Assembly (NCBI RefSeq): GCF_016786355.1
Contig: NZ_JADWYX010000013.1
Location: 1 to 64,000 of the forward strand
Length of the DNA stretch: 64,000 bases
Source of the DNA: Frankia sp. AgB1.9
GTDB taxonomy: Bacteria; Actinomycetota; Actinomycetes; Frankiales; Frankiaceae
Direction of reading: 5' to 3'
Made by a program: the position numbers and the translations under genes. Within the stretch, counting starts at the first letter, position 1. Each line of letters starts with the position of its first letter. The notes under the pieces are model-generated. The model had not been told where the DNA came from, made no database searches, and saw only the letters and a list, made by a program, of their open reading frames with translations. Shown one piece after another: positions 62,101-64,000 of this stretch.

Positions 62101-63144
62101 ATGCCCAACCACCGCCAGTCGATCCAGGTCAGAGCCGGGACCGAGGCAGCCGCAAGCGTGAACCGGACGCCGCTCCGAGCCGGCCGAGCCGGCGCCGGAG
62201 GCCGGTCGCGGCGAGTGCGCGTCGCCGTGGGAACCGCTGGCGCGCTGCTGCTCGCGACACTCGGCCTGGCCGCGTTCGCCGGCCCCGCTGCCGCCGATCC
62301 GCCCGCATCTACGACGCCAGCTGGCGGACCTGGCGTGATTTTGCACGGCCCGGGAACGACCAGTGTTCTCACCGGGGGCGGCGCGCAGGACACGGTTGGC
62401 GCGACCGGGACCGGGACCGACTCGCGGAACGACACGACGACCCCTGCGACTCCGACGACTCCGACCACCCCGACGACGCCTGCGACCCCTGCGACCCCGA
62501 CGACCTCCGTGGAGACAAGCTCGCCCGCGGTAGTCGATCCGGACGGCAAGGGCGGCGGCCACACCGGGCTGTGGATCCTGCTCGGGCTGATACTCGGCGC
62601 GGCCGGCGGCTATGGGGTGGCCCGGCTCGTGGGCGGCGGGAGGCAGGACGACGTGCCCGCGCCGGTAGCCGCGCGGGTTCCGTCCGGCCAGTCCGGCTGG
62701 TCGGACGTCGACTACGGGGAGATCGCCGGTGCCGGCGGCGAGGCGGCCTGGGCACAGACCCGCCCGATGGCGCCGGTCGGCGGCCGTGGGCCGGCCACCG
62801 GGGCCCCGACACGCGTCGACCCGGCGGTGGCCCGGGCCGCGCAGGAGCGTGACCGGCTGGTCCGCGCCTGCATTGACGTCTCCGACCGGCTGCAGGACAC
62901 CGACCGCGGCCTGTGGCGGCGGCTGAACGCCGAGCTGGCCGACGTCGGCGTCGAGGTCGTCGCCCCGAGCGAGGGCGACCCGTTCGACCCCAACCTGCAG
63001 GAGGCCACCGGCAGCGAGCCGACGGCCGACCCAGGGCGGCACATGACGGTCGCGAGCACCGAGTTCACCGGGTTCACCGATCACGGCAAGGTGCTGCGCC
63101 GTCCGGCGGTGGTCGTCTTCCGAGCCGACCAGGTGCCGCGATAG
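62101..63144 (+). CDS. Membrane-anchored GrpE-like nucleotide exchange factor
   Basis: A 347-aa protein. An Arg-rich N-terminus leads to a hydrophobic segment (VAVGTAGALLLATLGLAAFA, ~40-60) ending in AxA, either a signal peptide or an anchor. A Thr/Pro repeat region (TPATPTTPTTPTTPATPATP) is followed by a TM helix, GLWILLGLILGAAGGYGVAR (~157-176). The C-terminal ~100 residues resemble the GrpE head: LWRRLNAELADVGVEVVAP, FDPNLQEAT, and GFTDHGKVLRRPAVVVF, matching the GrpE pattern of FDPxxHEA and LRPAxV. It would exchange nucleotide on the two Hsp70s encoded upstream, at the membrane. ATG at 62101 is chosen for its GGGGGAG ribosome binding site. Its stop overlaps the next GTG. Confidence 0.75.
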   Translation: MPNHRQSIQVRAGTEAAASVNRTPLRAGRAGAGGRSRRVRVAVGTAGALLLATLGLAAFAGPAAADPPASTTPAGGPGVILHGPGTTSVLTGGGAQDTVGATGTGTDSRNDTTTPATPTTPTTPTTPATPATPTTSVETSSPAVVDPDGKGGGHTGLWILLGLILGAAGGYGVARLVGGGRQDDVPAPVAARVPSGQSGWSDVDYGEIAGAGGEAAWAQTRPMAPVGGRGPATGAPTRVDPAVARAAQERDRLVRACIDVSDRLQDTDRGLWRRLNAELADVGVEVVAPSEGDPFDPNLQEATGSEPTADPGRHMTVASTEFTGFTDHGKVLRRPAVVVFRADQVPR

Positions 63145-64000
63145 TGACCGCTCCGAGCCCGCCCGCGGCTGGCGCCGCCCCGGTCGACGCGGGCCTGCTC
63201 ACCGCGAGGGTGGCGCGCGCCGCGACCGACACCGCGGCGATCGCGGTGTCGGTCGGGGACCAGAGCGGGGCGAGCCTGCTGACCCTGTCGACCCAGCGGC
63301 TGCGGGCCGGCGCGGCCACGGTCGTCGTCGTGGGCGAGAAGAAGCGCGGCAAGAGCTCGTTGCTCAACGCGCTGCTTGGCCGGGAGGGCCTGCTGCCGGT
63401 GGACGTCGACGTGGCGACGAACGTCCACCTCACGGTCGGCTACGCGGAGCAGGACATCGCCCGCGCGACGGTCGCCGTGCCGGTGGGAGCCTCGGGTTCC
63501 CCGTCGTCGGCGGGGGCACCGGGCGGCCCAGGGGACGCGCCGGCGGTGCGTACGGAGGTCGTCCCGATCGACCTCGCAGACCTCGCCGAGTACGCGGCCG
63601 TCGACCCGGCCCGCTCGAACGATCCGGAGCGGGCGGGTCTGGCGACCAGGGACAACGTGCTGCACGTGGACATCGGGCTGCCCGACCCGCTGCTGCGCCA
63701 TGGCCTTCGGCTGGTGGACACGCCAGGGGTCGGCGGCCTGGTGGCCGGCCACGCCCGGGCCGCGGCCGCGGCCGCCAGCGCCGCGGACGCGCTGCTGTTC
63801 GTGGTCAGCGGGCAGAGCGAGCTGACAGCCTCGGAGCACGGCTTCCTGCGCCAGCTGCGCGAGCGGACCAGCGAGGTGCTGTTCGTGCTCGCCCAGATCG
63901 ACAAGTACCCGGACTGGCGGGACGTGCTCGCCCGCAACCAGGAGCTGATCCGCGACCACGCGCCGGCACTCGCCGACGCGCCGTGGTTTCCCGTGAGCAG
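63144..64000 (+). CDS. Dynamin-like GTPase (3' end outside window)
   Basis: The first 285 residues of a dynamin-family GTPase. GTG at 63144 shares its G with the TAG stop of the GrpE-like gene. G1 P-loop is VVGEKKRGKSSLLNALLG (~57-74), a G2-like Thr lies in DVATNVHLTVGY, G3 is LRLVDTPGVGGL (~190-201), and G4-like AQIDKYPDW is near 250. A disordered Gly/Pro/Ala insert (SGSPSSAGAPGGPGD) sits between G2 and G3, which is typical of actinobacterial dynamin-like proteins. Such proteins bind and remodel membranes in a GTP-dependent way. The length and C-terminal membrane-binding parts cannot be seen. Context links it to the membrane Hsp70/GrpE set. Confidence 0.85.
   Translation, partial: MTAPSPPAAGAAPVDAGLLTARVARAATDTAAIAVSVGDQSGASLLTLSTQRLRAGAATVVVVGEKKRGKSSLLNALLGREGLLPVDVDVATNVHLTVGYAEQDIARATVAVPVGASGSPSSAGAPGGPGDAPAVRTEVVPIDLADLAEYAAVDPARSNDPERAGLATRDNVLHVDIGLPDPLLRHGLRLVDTPGVGGLVAGHARAAAAAASAADALLFVVSGQSELTASEHGFLRQLRERTSEVLFVLAQIDKYPDWRDVLARNQELIRDHAPALADAPWFPVS

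Noticed and set aside
1..64000. CRISPR array, rRNA or tRNA genes
   Set aside because: No regularly spaced repeats, no rRNA-like sequence and no cloverleaf with a T-loop consensus were found by reading both strands.

Overview
The window is GC-rich DNA from a filamentous actinobacterium. GTG starts are common, many genes overlap by 4 bp (ATGA), and the gene families (DUF574 methyltransferase, DUF2637/SpdA, GntR-UTRA repressor, Acg-type nitroreductase, Thr/Pro-rich membrane proteins) fit a Frankia- or Streptomyces-like genome. The species cannot be proved from the sequence. No rRNA, tRNA or CRISPR array was seen.

Layout. Positions 1-1806 are chromosomal flank: a transposase tail, a DUF574 methyltransferase and a decayed small gene. 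From about 1858 to 45163 lies a ~43.3 kb integrative element inserted in the 3' end of an acyl-CoA dehydrogenase gene. Its ends are a ~104 bp direct repeat (1807-1910 and 45087-45190) that encodes the same last 26 residues and stop of that enzyme, with only synonymous differences in the coding part. A tyrosine integrase and an excisionase sit at the left end. A MobF relaxase-helicase (6436-11199), a DUF2637 membrane protein, a degenerate serine-recombinase-like protein and a GntR repressor with a twin-palindrome operator form the mobility and control block. No TraB/FtsK, replication initiator or type IV secretion genes are visible, so the element looks mobilizable rather than self-transmissible.

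The element is loaded with defence or conflict cargo: a PhD/PIN toxin-antitoxin pair; a three-gene operon (NrtR-like Nudix regulator, MTAN-type nucleosidase, four-TM protein) in which the last two proteins share a 25-residue motif that looks like a bacterial amyloid signalling motif; an unknown 509-aa helical protein; an NLR-like STAND ATPase convergent with a short-chain dehydrogenase; and a six-gene operon (24928-42033) combining a DruE/DrmAB-like helicase-DUF1998 protein, an SNF2 helicase, an Eco57I-type adenine methylase, McrB, McrC and a possible PD-(D/E)XK nuclease. A helix-turn-helix/TPR regulator and a divergent unknown gene close the element.

Right of the element is ordinary-looking chromosome: the restored acyl-CoA dehydrogenase, a PPOX/F420-type protein carrying an 18-nt repeat, an Acg-type nitroreductase, a membrane Ser/Thr kinase, an HhH-GPD protein, a HelD/HelR-like RNA polymerase motor and an ABC exporter ending in a strong hairpin. 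The last 6.7 kb is an unusual tight operon: an Hsp70 with a polytopic membrane tail, an Hsp70 fused to a PQQ-type beta-propeller, a membrane-anchored GrpE-like protein and a dynamin-like GTPase that runs off the window.

How the parts work together: Int/Xis and the relaxase move the element; GntR probably silences its transfer genes; the defence cargo is likely what selects for it. The chaperone-dynamin operon may be a membrane-remodelling or stress system unrelated to the element.
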